Assembly: GCA_023461035.1 (NCBI GenBank) | Contig: JAEWOD010000004.1 | Span: forward strand, 1 to 64,000 | DNA length: 64,000 nt | Direction of reading: 5' to 3' | From: Bacteroidota bacterium | Lineage (GTDB): Bacteria; Bacteroidota; Bacteroidia; Flavobacteriales; Weeksellaceae | In this document: piece after piece, positions 1-6,518 of the stretch | How the letters are laid out: each line of letters begins with the position of its first letter | Numbering within the stretch: position 1 is the stretch's first letter | The notes under the pieces: generated by a model | Databases searched by the model: none | Seen by the model: the letters and a program-made list of their open reading frames with translations, nothing else | Told to the model about the DNA's origin: nothing | Translations under genes and position numbers: made by a program

Positions 1-134
1 CGGTTTCAGGCAGTAGATGGCTGTTTATCAGCGGGTAAATAAAATTTACTTTCAAATAAATGCTGTTATACTTCGTTGTTTCCGCTCGAATTAGCCCGCT
101 AATCCTTTACGAAAACGCCTTGTCTAACAACCAT

Positions 135-176
135 TTATTTAAATCTGAAACTTAAAAGAATTACCGAACTCAGGTT
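135..176 (+). repeat. dispersed 3'-flank motif, copy 1
   Basis: This stretch (TTATTT, then AAATCTGAAACTTAAAAG and ACCGAACTCAGG) is nearly the same as 40375-40415, where it starts on the fabI stop codon. Most of about 36 aligned bases are identical. A shorter reverse copy of its core lies at 23068-23080. The rest of 1-231 holds no gene I can support. Confidence 0.55.
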
Positions 177-180
177 TATA

Positions 181-210
181 AAAAAAAGCACCACAAAATA
201 GTGATGCCTT
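181..210 (-). terminator. terminator of the curli operon
   Basis: Read on the minus strand, GCATCAC and GTGGTGC form a 7-bp stem with one G-U pair around a TATTTT loop, followed by a run of T. It lies about 20 bases beyond the stop of the last gene of the minus-strand curli operon. Confidence 0.75.
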
Positions 211-231
211 CTAGGTTAGGTTATGTGAAAT

Positions 232-1719
232 TTATTCGTAATCCACCATTTCTGCATTGTGGAGAACTAAGGTTCGTTCAAAGTCTTCATCGTTTAAATC
301 GATGATATAAATCGATTTTACGGAAAATAGGTCGTTGGGTGTATTTGTAAAGATGATTTCTGCATCATTGGGTGAAAATTGGGGATCGATGTCGATGGTT
401 CCAATTGGTTTATTACTCAATTCGGAAATATCGGTTGTAGTTTGATCATTGAAATTATAGACCATGATATGGCTGTCGAGTTGACGGTAATCTGCATCCT
501 GATAACCTGAAATGTCATGGGTAAATAAAAGCCGGTCACCGGTGATACTCCAATCCAATCCACCTACAGCTCCCAAATGTCCTTCAAAAATGGTTTCCAA
601 GAAATTTCCGCTTACATCCAAAATGGAAATTTTAGCATCATATCCGTTGATGTTGTTGGTAACGATTGCAATTTTGCTTCCGTCATAACTCCAAGAACAT
701 TTGGTGATGAATTGTCCGTCTGCTGTCTGATAAATCTGTGTTTGTCCGGTTCCGTCATAATTAATTTTATATAATTTGTCGAAACTTGGAAAAATGAATT
801 GGCTTCCGCTGGTGTTCCAATCAAAATCCATCACATCTGGACGGAATCCGTTTACCGGTGCTTGACTGACTTGATGTGGATTTGCTCCGTTTAAATCTGC
901 CGTTACCAGATGGGTTTGTCCGGCTATGGTTTGCAGGTAAGCTACTTTTTGAGCTAGGTTATTTTTATGGGGTCGCCAGCTCGAATAAGTGGAATTGGTT
1001 ATATAAATTGATTCATCCAGATTGGTAGATTTGATGATGAAATTTCCATTTTCTTTTTGAACAAAATGGTAGCGGTATTCCGGATTGGAACGAATGGTAA
1101 ATTGACTGGATTCACTAAAGACTTCGTCATTTATTCCGTCAGAAACAACTACCTGCCAGGTGTAAGTTGTACCAAATTCCAAATTTTCCAAATCCAGTGT
1201 ATCATCTTCTAAATCAGCGAATTCTTGGATTTCGTTTGTGGTGTTATTGGTGACCAAAACTCTATAAGTAAGAGTGTCTTGATCTGGATCTGTACTGCTC
1301 CATTTTAGCATCAAATCATTCTCCAAATCAGTTGAAAGATTTTCAGGCGAAATCAATTCCGGTGTAGTAGGAGGTTGGTTGAGGGTTTCGTCCGTAATCA
1401 TTTCAAAGACGATGGTTACGGTTTGTTCGAAATCAGAAATGGTAATAGCTTCAATTTCAGTTACGTATCCGTTTAATTCTGCTTTAACCGAATATTCTCC
1501 CAGAGGAATAGCATTGAGAATTTCAAAATTACCTTCTTCATCACTGTAAACAGTTTGGGTAGAAGGGTTTGTAGTTATTTTGACATTGGCAAGTGGTTCG
1601 TTTGTCAATTCCAAACGTACGGAACCTTTTAAAGTTCCTTGTTCTGATCCGTCAAGTAGATCTTCACTGCATCCAAACAGGAAAATCGTTAATATAGTGA
1701 GTGTAAGTAAATTTTTCAT
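232..1719 (-). CDS. lipoprotein with regulatory-like, FN3-like and beta-propeller regions
   Basis: A 495-residue predicted lipoprotein: the N-terminus is hydrophobic and ends in a lipobox (FLFGC, Cys about residue 17). Residues about 28-110 look like a carboxypeptidase-regulatory beta-sandwich (SVRLELTNEPLANVKI...), about 115-210 like a fibronectin type III domain (PPTTPELISPEN, TYTWQVVV), and about 215-495 contain WD40/TolB-like propeller strands (WSYDGSKIAIV, DPQFSPNDAEIIF). It is the last gene of the curli operon, only 8 bases after csgG, and is followed by a terminator. It may be an accessory surface component of the fibre system, but that is inferred from position only. No catalytic motif is visible. 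Confidence 0.8.
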   Translation of the reverse strand: MKNLLTLTILTIFLFGCSEDLLDGSEQGTLKGSVRLELTNEPLANVKITTNPSTQTVYSDEEGNFEILNAIPLGEYSVKAELNGYVTEIEAITISDFEQTVTIVFEMITDETLNQPPTTPELISPENLSTDLENDLMLKWSSTDPDQDTLTYRVLVTNNTTNEIQEFADLEDDTLDLENLEFGTTYTWQVVVSDGINDEVFSESSQFTIRSNPEYRYHFVQKENGNFIIKSTNLDESIYITNSTYSSWRPHKNNLAQKVAYLQTIAGQTHLVTADLNGANPHQVSQAPVNGFRPDVMDFDWNTSGSQFIFPSFDKLYKINYDGTGQTQIYQTADGQFITKCSWSYDGSKIAIVTNNINGYDAKISILDVSGNFLETIFEGHLGAVGGLDWSITGDRLLFTHDISGYQDADYRQLDSHIMVYNFNDQTTTDISELSNKPIGTIDIDPQFSPNDAEIIFTNTPNDLFSVKSIYIIDLNDEDFERTLVLHNAEMVDYE

Positions 1720-1727
1720 AGGAGTAA

Positions 1728-3101
1728 TTATTTTTGTTTTTTGCCAAAATTAATCTGGACACCAATTCCGACCTGTAAAAAGTGGTCATCGCGTTTTCCG
1801 GAAATCATTTCGTCCCAGTCATCATCAATTCCGATGTGGTAGGATCCAAATCCCCTGACACCGATGGTAGGAGAGACCAGGTATTCCAATCCACCACCAA
1901 ACTGGGTCTTGAATTTCCCACTATTATCCTCTCCGTTTATATCAGAAATAACACCAACACCGCCAAATAAGTATGGACTGAACTGATTAAATGGCATGAC
2001 TAAATATTCCAAATCCAAATCATACGTGCTAAATGTGGAGCGGAAATATTCTTTGGAGCCTAATTGTTGGAATCCGAATGAAAGGTTAGCGTTAAAATAA
2101 TCAGAAAAGATGTATTTGAATGTTCCTTTTACTCCAGGTCTCATAGTTTGGGTTTTGAAATCACCCTTAAGCGTATTGAAAGTATAGGACAAGCCAAAAG
2201 AAAATTTGGATCTTCTTTCTTTTTCCCAAATTCCTTTTCCGGCTACGCGTTTATTACTTTCATCAATTTCTTTTGCATATGAAATCAAAAGATCATTTGC
2301 AATGCTGTCCTGCCCTTCATTTGTTTCCCAGACTTTGTCTTTGATTCCTTCGAGAACCAATAGGTAAACAGCTTTATTAATGGCCTCTGTCACGGCGATT
2401 TGAACGGGTTCGTTATTGGTTACTCCGACTTCAGCTTCCATTAATCTTTCAAAGTCAACATACCGAAACATACTGGAGTTTATGGATTGAGATAAAATCG
2501 TTTTGGAAGTATAAACAGTCTTTAGCACTTTACCACTGCTGGTAGAAACAGCTCTTAAATATACTGTTATTCTGTCTTGACGGTATTCTGAAGAACCTCC
2601 TATCCCAAAATATCTCGCACCGGCGCCGCCTGTTAAAATATTGGTGTCGTATGAAATCACACCACCTTCCAGCAGGATTCCGGCAAATAAAAGAGGAGGA
2701 AGTTGGTTTGAAGTATTTCCATTTGAGTACTCCTGCCTTGTAGTTCTGATGATTTGTCTTTCATTTAAAAGATTTCCGATGTTTTCTCTTTCAATCGGGA
2801 CAAACCATTTGCTGTCTTCAAGTGATTTGATGAGAATAGTTGTTAATCCTTGCGGTATGGCCGTACTCCAATTGGCACCCATGTCAGATGCTTTATATTG
2901 TCCGGTCTGGTCACGGAATTTATAGACTCCTACAACTATTTGTTCTTTTGGTTGGGGAAGTTTTTCAAAGTCCTTTTGGGTCGGAGTAGATTCGCCTATG
3001 TAGGATTTATCCTCTACACCTCCCGGTGGTAGCATCATGACACCACAACTTTGCAGCACTATGAAAATGGTTAAATAAAAAATGTAAATGGGGGTTTTCA
3101 T
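1728..3101 (-). CDS. csgG: CsgG-type curli secretion pore with extra C-terminal outer-membrane domain
   Basis: CsgG is the outer-membrane lipoprotein that forms the nonameric export channel for curlin subunits. The N-terminus has a lipobox (VLQSC, Cys 19). Residues about 30-275 carry the CsgG fold (VVGVYKFRDQTGQYK; WFVPIERENIGNLLNERQII; GARYFGIGGSSEYRQD; SSGKVLKTVYTSKTI). At 457 residues it is about 180 longer than E. coli CsgG; residues about 295-457 consist of alternating beta strands (FSFGLSYTFNTL, FSPYLFGGVGV, LQVGIGVQINFG) and resemble a small outer-membrane beta-barrel. It lies 11 bases after csgF. The start is fixed by the signal peptide. The family call is secure; the role of the extra domain is unknown. 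Confidence 0.93.
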   Translation of the reverse strand: MKTPIYIFYLTIFIVLQSCGVMMLPPGGVEDKSYIGESTPTQKDFEKLPQPKEQIVVGVYKFRDQTGQYKASDMGANWSTAIPQGLTTILIKSLEDSKWFVPIERENIGNLLNERQIIRTTRQEYSNGNTSNQLPPLLFAGILLEGGVISYDTNILTGGAGARYFGIGGSSEYRQDRITVYLRAVSTSSGKVLKTVYTSKTILSQSINSSMFRYVDFERLMEAEVGVTNNEPVQIAVTEAINKAVYLLVLEGIKDKVWETNEGQDSIANDLLISYAKEIDESNKRVAGKGIWEKERRSKFSFGLSYTFNTLKGDFKTQTMRPGVKGTFKYIFSDYFNANLSFGFQQLGSKEYFRSTFSTYDLDLEYLVMPFNQFSPYLFGGVGVISDINGEDNSGKFKTQFGGGLEYLVSPTIGVRGFGSYHIGIDDDWDEMISGKRDDHFLQVGIGVQINFGKKQK

Positions 3102-3112
3102 ATGAATAGATT

Positions 3113-3520
3113 TTAGAGAATGATTTCTGTTGATTCACCTGTTTCTGAATCGATAATTGTGATGACAGAGCCTCCACGGATATCTTCAATTGTGATGATA
3201 AGTCCTCCTATTTCAAAGGTTCCTTCATCGCTTCCATCTCCTGATTGATTGCCGTCACCAAACAAGCTTCTTGTCAGTTGGTTAAGAATTTGTCTCTTTA
3301 TGGTATCAGAAAAACCGGAAATCGCACTAGTATTAAATCCGGCTTTTGAATCCTCGTTGTCAAAAGGATTTTGTGCATTGGCGGATGATAATAGCCAAGA
3401 GTAATTTAAATAATTACCACCAAAATTAGGATTAACAGGGGTGTAGGTTAATTGTTGTGCTGATGTTTTTAAACATAATAACAATAATAGCGCTAAAATA
3501 GATTGGGAGATTGCTTTCAT
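3113..3520 (-). CDS. csgF: CsgF-type curli assembly factor
   Basis: A 135-residue exported protein (signal peptide to about residue 21, ending SAQQ). Just after cleavage it has the CsgF signature YTPVNPNFGGNYLNYSWLL, the N-terminal segment that in E. coli inserts into the CsgG pore and narrows it; the rest would couple secretion to nucleation at the cell surface. Length matches E. coli CsgF (138). The C-terminus (IGGLIITIEDIRGGSVITIIDSETGEST) is strand-rich as in the family. It sits between csgE and csgG with 14- and 11-base gaps, so it is co-transcribed. Confidence 0.93.
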   Translation of the reverse strand: MKAISQSILALLLLLCLKTSAQQLTYTPVNPNFGGNYLNYSWLLSSANAQNPFDNEDSKAGFNTSAISGFSDTIKRQILNQLTRSLFGDGNQSGDGSDEGTFEIGGLIITIEDIRGGSVITIIDSETGESTEIIL

Positions 3521-3534
3521 ATCAAAATTATTTT

Positions 3535-4254
3535 TTAATACATAAATTCGTTTTTGATTTTTTCTTTTTCATCAGCATATTTCGAAATGCTTTTTAAAGC
3601 CATTCCTACTTGGTACTGACTGTATTCTTCATTGGGATTGGAGTAGAATTCATATACCATATCCTGATCAACTTTAATCTGAATAATGCTGGTTTGTCCT
3701 CTGTAAGGCATTTCTGATACTAGGATTATGAATTTATATTTTTGGGGATATTGATTGTAAACGGAATAAAAACTATCATAAAAGTCTTTTCCGAATTTTG
3801 TTTTGGATTCGTCCACAACTAAACCTTCCATAAACAGCGAAGATTCTTCAACTTTTGCAGATATGGAAGTAGTTTTTATTTCTACTGAATCTTTTGCGAT
3901 GAGTTTGTTTTCGTTTTCATCCCGTATGTATAAGATGGCTTTTATGTTTTGGTTTTCTGATTGATTGATTTGAGTTGTAGACAACTTTTTAATTTCACCG
4001 GGTTCCAACGTAAATTTTCCGCCTTGTTTATTGACAGAAAGGTTATTGTTTTGATCTGTTTTTTTTACCAGTAACAAATAATTGTATTCAAAAAAAAGAT
4101 TGGTGTGATTTTGAATAGTGGGCTCCAGTGTATATATATTTTCTTGCTGATTGATTTCGATATTTGCTTCTACTGTTTGTTTATCAGTTTCCTGTGCTTT
4201 TAAGAAAATGGGGAGCAATAGAAGAAGTAGGTATATGGAGGTATTTTTTTTCAT
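3535..4254 (-). CDS. csgE: CsgH-like/CsgE fusion, curli chaperone
   Basis: A 239-residue exported protein (signal peptide to about residue 20, LKAQ). The C-terminal half (about 125-239) has CsgE features: GLVVDESKTKFGKDFYDSFY, FIILVSEMPYRGQTSIIQIK and YQVGMALKSISKYA; CsgE caps the CsgG pore on the periplasmic side and delivers subunits. The N-terminal half (about 25-120) looks like a CsgH-type beta-sandwich (GGKFTLEPGEIKKLSTTQIN), a family that in other bacteria restrains curlin aggregation. E. coli CsgE is only about 129 residues, so this is nearly twice the usual length. Its ATG overlaps the upstream stop by 4 bases (ATGA), suggesting translational coupling. The CsgE call is firm; the CsgH assignment is pattern-based. 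Confidence 0.85.
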   Translation of the reverse strand: MKKNTSIYLLLLLLPIFLKAQETDKQTVEANIEINQQENIYTLEPTIQNHTNLFFEYNYLLLVKKTDQNNNLSVNKQGGKFTLEPGEIKKLSTTQINQSENQNIKAILYIRDENENKLIAKDSVEIKTTSISAKVEESSLFMEGLVVDESKTKFGKDFYDSFYSVYNQYPQKYKFIILVSEMPYRGQTSIIQIKVDQDMVYEFYSNPNEEYSQYQVGMALKSISKYADEKEKIKNEFMY

Positions 4255-4616
4255 GGGTAATTTCTTATGATGACATTTCTGTTGTCACCCTGAATATTGA
4301 TGGTCACGTTGTCAAGTATTTGGTTATTTCCAAATACTTCTACATAATTATTATTTCCTTCTATGTTGATTTTTAAATCAGAGGGTAGGATAGAGGTCTC
4401 GGTATAATAAAATTGCTGGTTATTTCCGTTTTGGGTTACTTCAATTTTATTACCATCTATAACGGCTAAATTCTCATTTCCTAACTGAAGTACCTGAGTC
4501 CCATTTATATCTCCGCTGTTTAGCGAGATATAATTAAGCAATTGACTTTCTGTTAAGACCTGAGCATTCGCCAAACTTAATGTGAGAATTCCCAGCAAAA
4601 TCAAAGTCAGTTTCAT
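4251..4616 (-). CDS. CsgB-like minor curlin/nucleator candidate
   Basis: A 121-residue exported protein (signal peptide ending ANAQ at about residue 19). It contains loose curlin-like strands with G/N turns (TQVLQLGNENLAVI, KIEVTQNGNNQQFYY, INIEGNNNYVEVFGNN, INIQGDNRNVIIRN), less regular than in the neighbouring csgA. By position (after csgA, before csgE) and composition it is the best candidate for the nucleator that anchors fibre growth. It lies 124 bases after csgA, separated by two hairpins, and is coupled to csgE by an ATGA overlap. Alternative: a second, divergent structural subunit. Confidence 0.7.
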   Translation of the reverse strand: MKLTLILLGILTLSLANAQVLTESQLLNYISLNSGDINGTQVLQLGNENLAVIDGNKIEVTQNGNNQQFYYTETSILPSDLKINIEGNNNYVEVFGNNQILDNVTINIQGDNRNVIIRNYP

Positions 4617-4645
4617 TCTTTTTAGTTTAGTTGATTAAAAAGGAA

Positions 4646-4692
4646 CTGTTCTATAAATTTACCTCCCCCATTTTCGGTAAACTTAAGAACAG
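4646..4692 (-). promoter_or_regulatory. intergenic RNA hairpin 2 of the csg operon
   Basis: CTGTTCT and TTTACC in the left arm pair with GGTAAAC and AGAACAG in the right arm: a stem of about 17 pairs with one bulged base and one G-U pair in the minus-strand transcript, around a 12-base loop (GAAAATGGGGGA in the transcript). A T-rich stretch follows, before the csgB-like gene. It could be an attenuator or a processing or stabilising structure that sets the csgA to downstream-gene ratio. Its loop is complementary to the loop of the hairpin at 4713-4734. Confidence 0.65.
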
Positions 4693-4712
4693 CCCTATAA
4701 GAATTTTTAAAA

Positions 4713-4734
4713 TTTTTCTCTGGGGGGAGAAAAA
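4713..4734 (-). terminator. intergenic RNA hairpin 1 / attenuator after csgA
   Basis: In the transcript TTTTTCTC pairs with GAGAAAAA (8 perfect bp) around the loop CCCCCA, followed by TTTT. It starts 7 bases after the csgA stop. The A/T-rich stem is weak as a sole terminator, so partial termination is more likely than complete termination. Confidence 0.6.
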
Positions 4735-4740
4735 TGACTT

Positions 4741-5490
4741 TTAGTTAGTTTGTGTTACAACCATTGAGTTGGAGTTACCAAATTGGTATCCATAATGAGT
4801 GTGACTTTCTCCAGACTGAGTGATGTAAGAGAAGTTATCACTACCAAATTGTTGGTCAACAGCTAAGTTGTAGTCACCTACTTGCCATTGGTCAATGTAG
4901 TTGTTAGTACCTGCTTGGTCTGCAACAGCAGTGTTTACATCGCCATTCTGGTATTGAATAACTAAGTTATCTGCTCCGCTTTGAGTACTGAATGCCCAGT
5001 TCCAGAAACCATACTGAGTTTGATAAGCTTCATTGTAAGATCCTGCTTGATCTGAATCAGCAAGATTGATAGTTCCATCCTGAAATTGGTTGGTATAGTT
5101 ACTATCTCCGCTTTGAGTTGTATAAGCTTCATTTCCATCTCCATACTGATTTTGTATGTTCATGTTGAAAATTCCGTCTTGGTCAACTTCTGCATAATTA
5201 CCATCACCTTCTTGGTAAGTATCGTTGTCATTAGCCCAACCATACTGATCAACATAGGCTTCGTTTAAATCACCGATACTAGTAGTTTCATTGGTGTTAG
5301 ACACACCATTTTGAGTAGTTTCAGCGATATTACCATCACCTACCTGATAGATGTGGTTATCGTTGTCCATACCCATTTGTAGAACCGTAGCGCTGTTGCC
5401 ATTGCCATACTGTTCTGTTAGATCATAGTTGCTTTGTGCGAAAGCCACAGTTCCTAGTGCTAAAGCAGCACTTAAAAATAAATTTTTCAT
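4741..5490 (-). CDS. csgA: CsgA-type major curlin subunit
   Basis: A 249-residue secreted amyloid subunit. After a signal peptide (to about residue 20, VAFAQ) the whole protein is about 21 strict 11-residue units of the form xxxxxQxGxxN, for example YDLTEQYGNGN, DNHIYQVGDGN, EAYVDQYGWAN and EAYQTQYGFWN. Two units make one curlin repeat, so it holds about ten repeats against five in E. coli CsgA. It is acidic (many D/E) and poor in Lys/Arg in the repeat region. The last units (THYGYQFGNSN, SMVVTQTN) match a C-terminal curlin end. It is first in the operon and has its own promoter and a downstream hairpin, as expected for the most abundant subunit. Confidence 0.93.
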   Translation of the reverse strand: MKNLFLSAALALGTVAFAQSNYDLTEQYGNGNSATVLQMGMDNDNHIYQVGDGNIAETTQNGVSNTNETTSIGDLNEAYVDQYGWANDNDTYQEGDGNYAEVDQDGIFNMNIQNQYGDGNEAYTTQSGDSNYTNQFQDGTINLADSDQAGSYNEAYQTQYGFWNWAFSTQSGADNLVIQYQNGDVNTAVADQAGTNNYIDQWQVGDYNLAVDQQFGSDNFSYITQSGESHTHYGYQFGNSNSMVVTQTN

Positions 5491-5519
5491 GATATAAAAT
5501 AAAATTTTAGTTAGTATGG

Positions 5520-5527
5520 CAAAGCTA
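5520..5527 (-). promoter_or_regulatory. csgA promoter, -7 box
   Basis: The minus strand reads TAGCTTTG, an exact match to the Bacteroidota -7 consensus TAnnTTTG, 30 bases before the csgA ATG. No clear TTTG -33 box sits 17-21 bases upstream; an AGGAGGTTGG stretch lies there instead (5531-5540), which fits an activator-dependent promoter. Confidence 0.6.
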
Positions 5528-5726
5528 TATCCAACCTCCTAAAAAAAAATCATTGTTTTTTGTGGTTTTTATAAAATACTCATTTTCCGGTAGTAGGAAT
5601 TAATCTTAAATTTACAAAAAGGGGATTTTTCCTATTGCCAACTAATTTTATTATAGTAAATTAGCATTTGTAAAAAAATAGATGTATAACAAAAATTAAT
5701 TATTAATTGTGTATGATTAAATAATA

Positions 5727-5738
5727 TTACCTCCCCCA
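5727..5738 (+). promoter_or_regulatory. 12-base motif shared with the csgA-csgB gap
   Basis: TTACCTCCCCCA occurs here, 30 bases before the regulator gene, and identically at 4659-4670 inside intergenic hairpin 2. The shorter core ACCTCC also lies next to the csgA promoter (5534-5539). It may be a DNA operator for the regulator, or an RNA segment able to pair with the csg transcript. I see no good -7 box for the regulator, so its transcription start is unknown. Confidence 0.4.
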
Positions 5739-5768
5739 GATCCTCTCACTCTAAAACTAAATTTACCT

Positions 5769-6482
5769 ATGAAAAAATCAATGAATGTCTACTTGGCAAT
5801 AGAAAATGCTATACTGCTAAAAGGATTTGAAGGATTGATTTTAGAACAATTTGAAAACGCTAACGTCACAATTGTTTCTAACCCGCAAGAATTATTTGAA
5901 ATCAACTTTAACAAAAATCCGGAGACTCAAAAAATCCTTATCTATGATTCCTCTATAGGATTTGATCAACCTAATCTTTACCTACATAATTTAATCCAAA
6001 CCTATCCTCAATTACGCACACTGGTTTTATCAACAGATTTTAATCACAGAAAAGTGAAATTTTTATTTAATGCCGGTATTTCAGGTGTTTTAGGACCTGA
6101 TATTTCTTCAAAGGATTTTGCCGATATGCTGAAAGATGTGAGCCAGGGTAAAATTTGCTTATCTCCTAAATTTCAAGAAATCGTCATCAACCAATTCTGT
6201 AAAAAAGAAGAAAATCAAAAACCTCTGGGCTTTGAAGTCAGCGAACCGGATTTCAATTCAGAAAACGATTATGTGGAAGAATTATTTGGATTGACAAAGC
6301 GTGAAAAGGAAATATTGTGTTTGGTTTGTAACGGGATGAATACCAAAGAAATTTCAGAAGAACTTTTTATCAGTTTACATACCGCCGAAACCCACAGACG
6401 AAATTTACTCTATAAACTGGATGTTAAAAACACGGCTCAAATGGTAAAAGTGGCCCTCATCAGCAGGTTAGTCGCTGTTTGA
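5769..6482 (+). CDS. LuxR/CsgD-type transcription regulator with degenerate receiver
   Basis: A 237-residue regulator divergent from the curli operon. The C-terminal third is a LuxR/GerE helix-turn-helix (LTKREKEILCLVCNGMNTKE, EELFISLHTAETHRRNLLYK). The N-terminal part has the length and strand pattern of a response-regulator receiver: the strand KILIYDSS supplies an Asp at the phosphorylation position and LVLST the switch Ser/Thr. However, the N-terminal acidic pair is absent (MNVYLAIENAILL) and the conserved Lys is replaced (GVLGPD). It therefore probably does not work by ordinary phosphotransfer, like E. coli CsgD. Position suggests it controls csg; that is inference. Confidence 0.85.
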   Translation: MKKSMNVYLAIENAILLKGFEGLILEQFENANVTIVSNPQELFEINFNKNPETQKILIYDSSIGFDQPNLYLHNLIQTYPQLRTLVLSTDFNHRKVKFLFNAGISGVLGPDISSKDFADMLKDVSQGKICLSPKFQEIVINQFCKKEENQKPLGFEVSEPDFNSENDYVEELFGLTKREKEILCLVCNGMNTKEISEELFISLHTAETHRRNLLYKLDVKNTAQMVKVALISRLVAV

Positions 6483-6487
6483 TAAAT

Positions 6488-6518
6488 AAAAAACCGAAGT
6501 AAATCTTCGGTTTTTTTT
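6488..6518. terminator. bidirectional terminator
   Basis: AAACCGAAG and CTTCGGTTT form a 9-bp stem with a 5-base loop, flanked by A-run and T-run, so it can stop transcription from both sides. It lies directly after the regulator stop, and its T-run reaches the rpoN stop codon. Confidence 0.85.

Noticed and set aside
1..130. Possible 3' end of a gene upstream of copy 1 of the 3'-flank motif
   Set aside because: The frame ending at the TAA at 140-142 is closed by another stop at 125-127, so no reading frame of useful length is present.
4741..5490. csgA repeats considered as a DNA tandem repeat or mobile element
   Set aside because: The 33-base periodicity is explained by the 11-residue curlin repeat, and the DNA units differ at third positions.
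5529..5540. AGGAGG on the minus strand upstream of csgA, like a Shine-Dalgarno site
   Set aside because: It lies about 40 bases before the ATG and upstream of the -7 box, so it is not in the transcript; it is treated as part of a possible operator.
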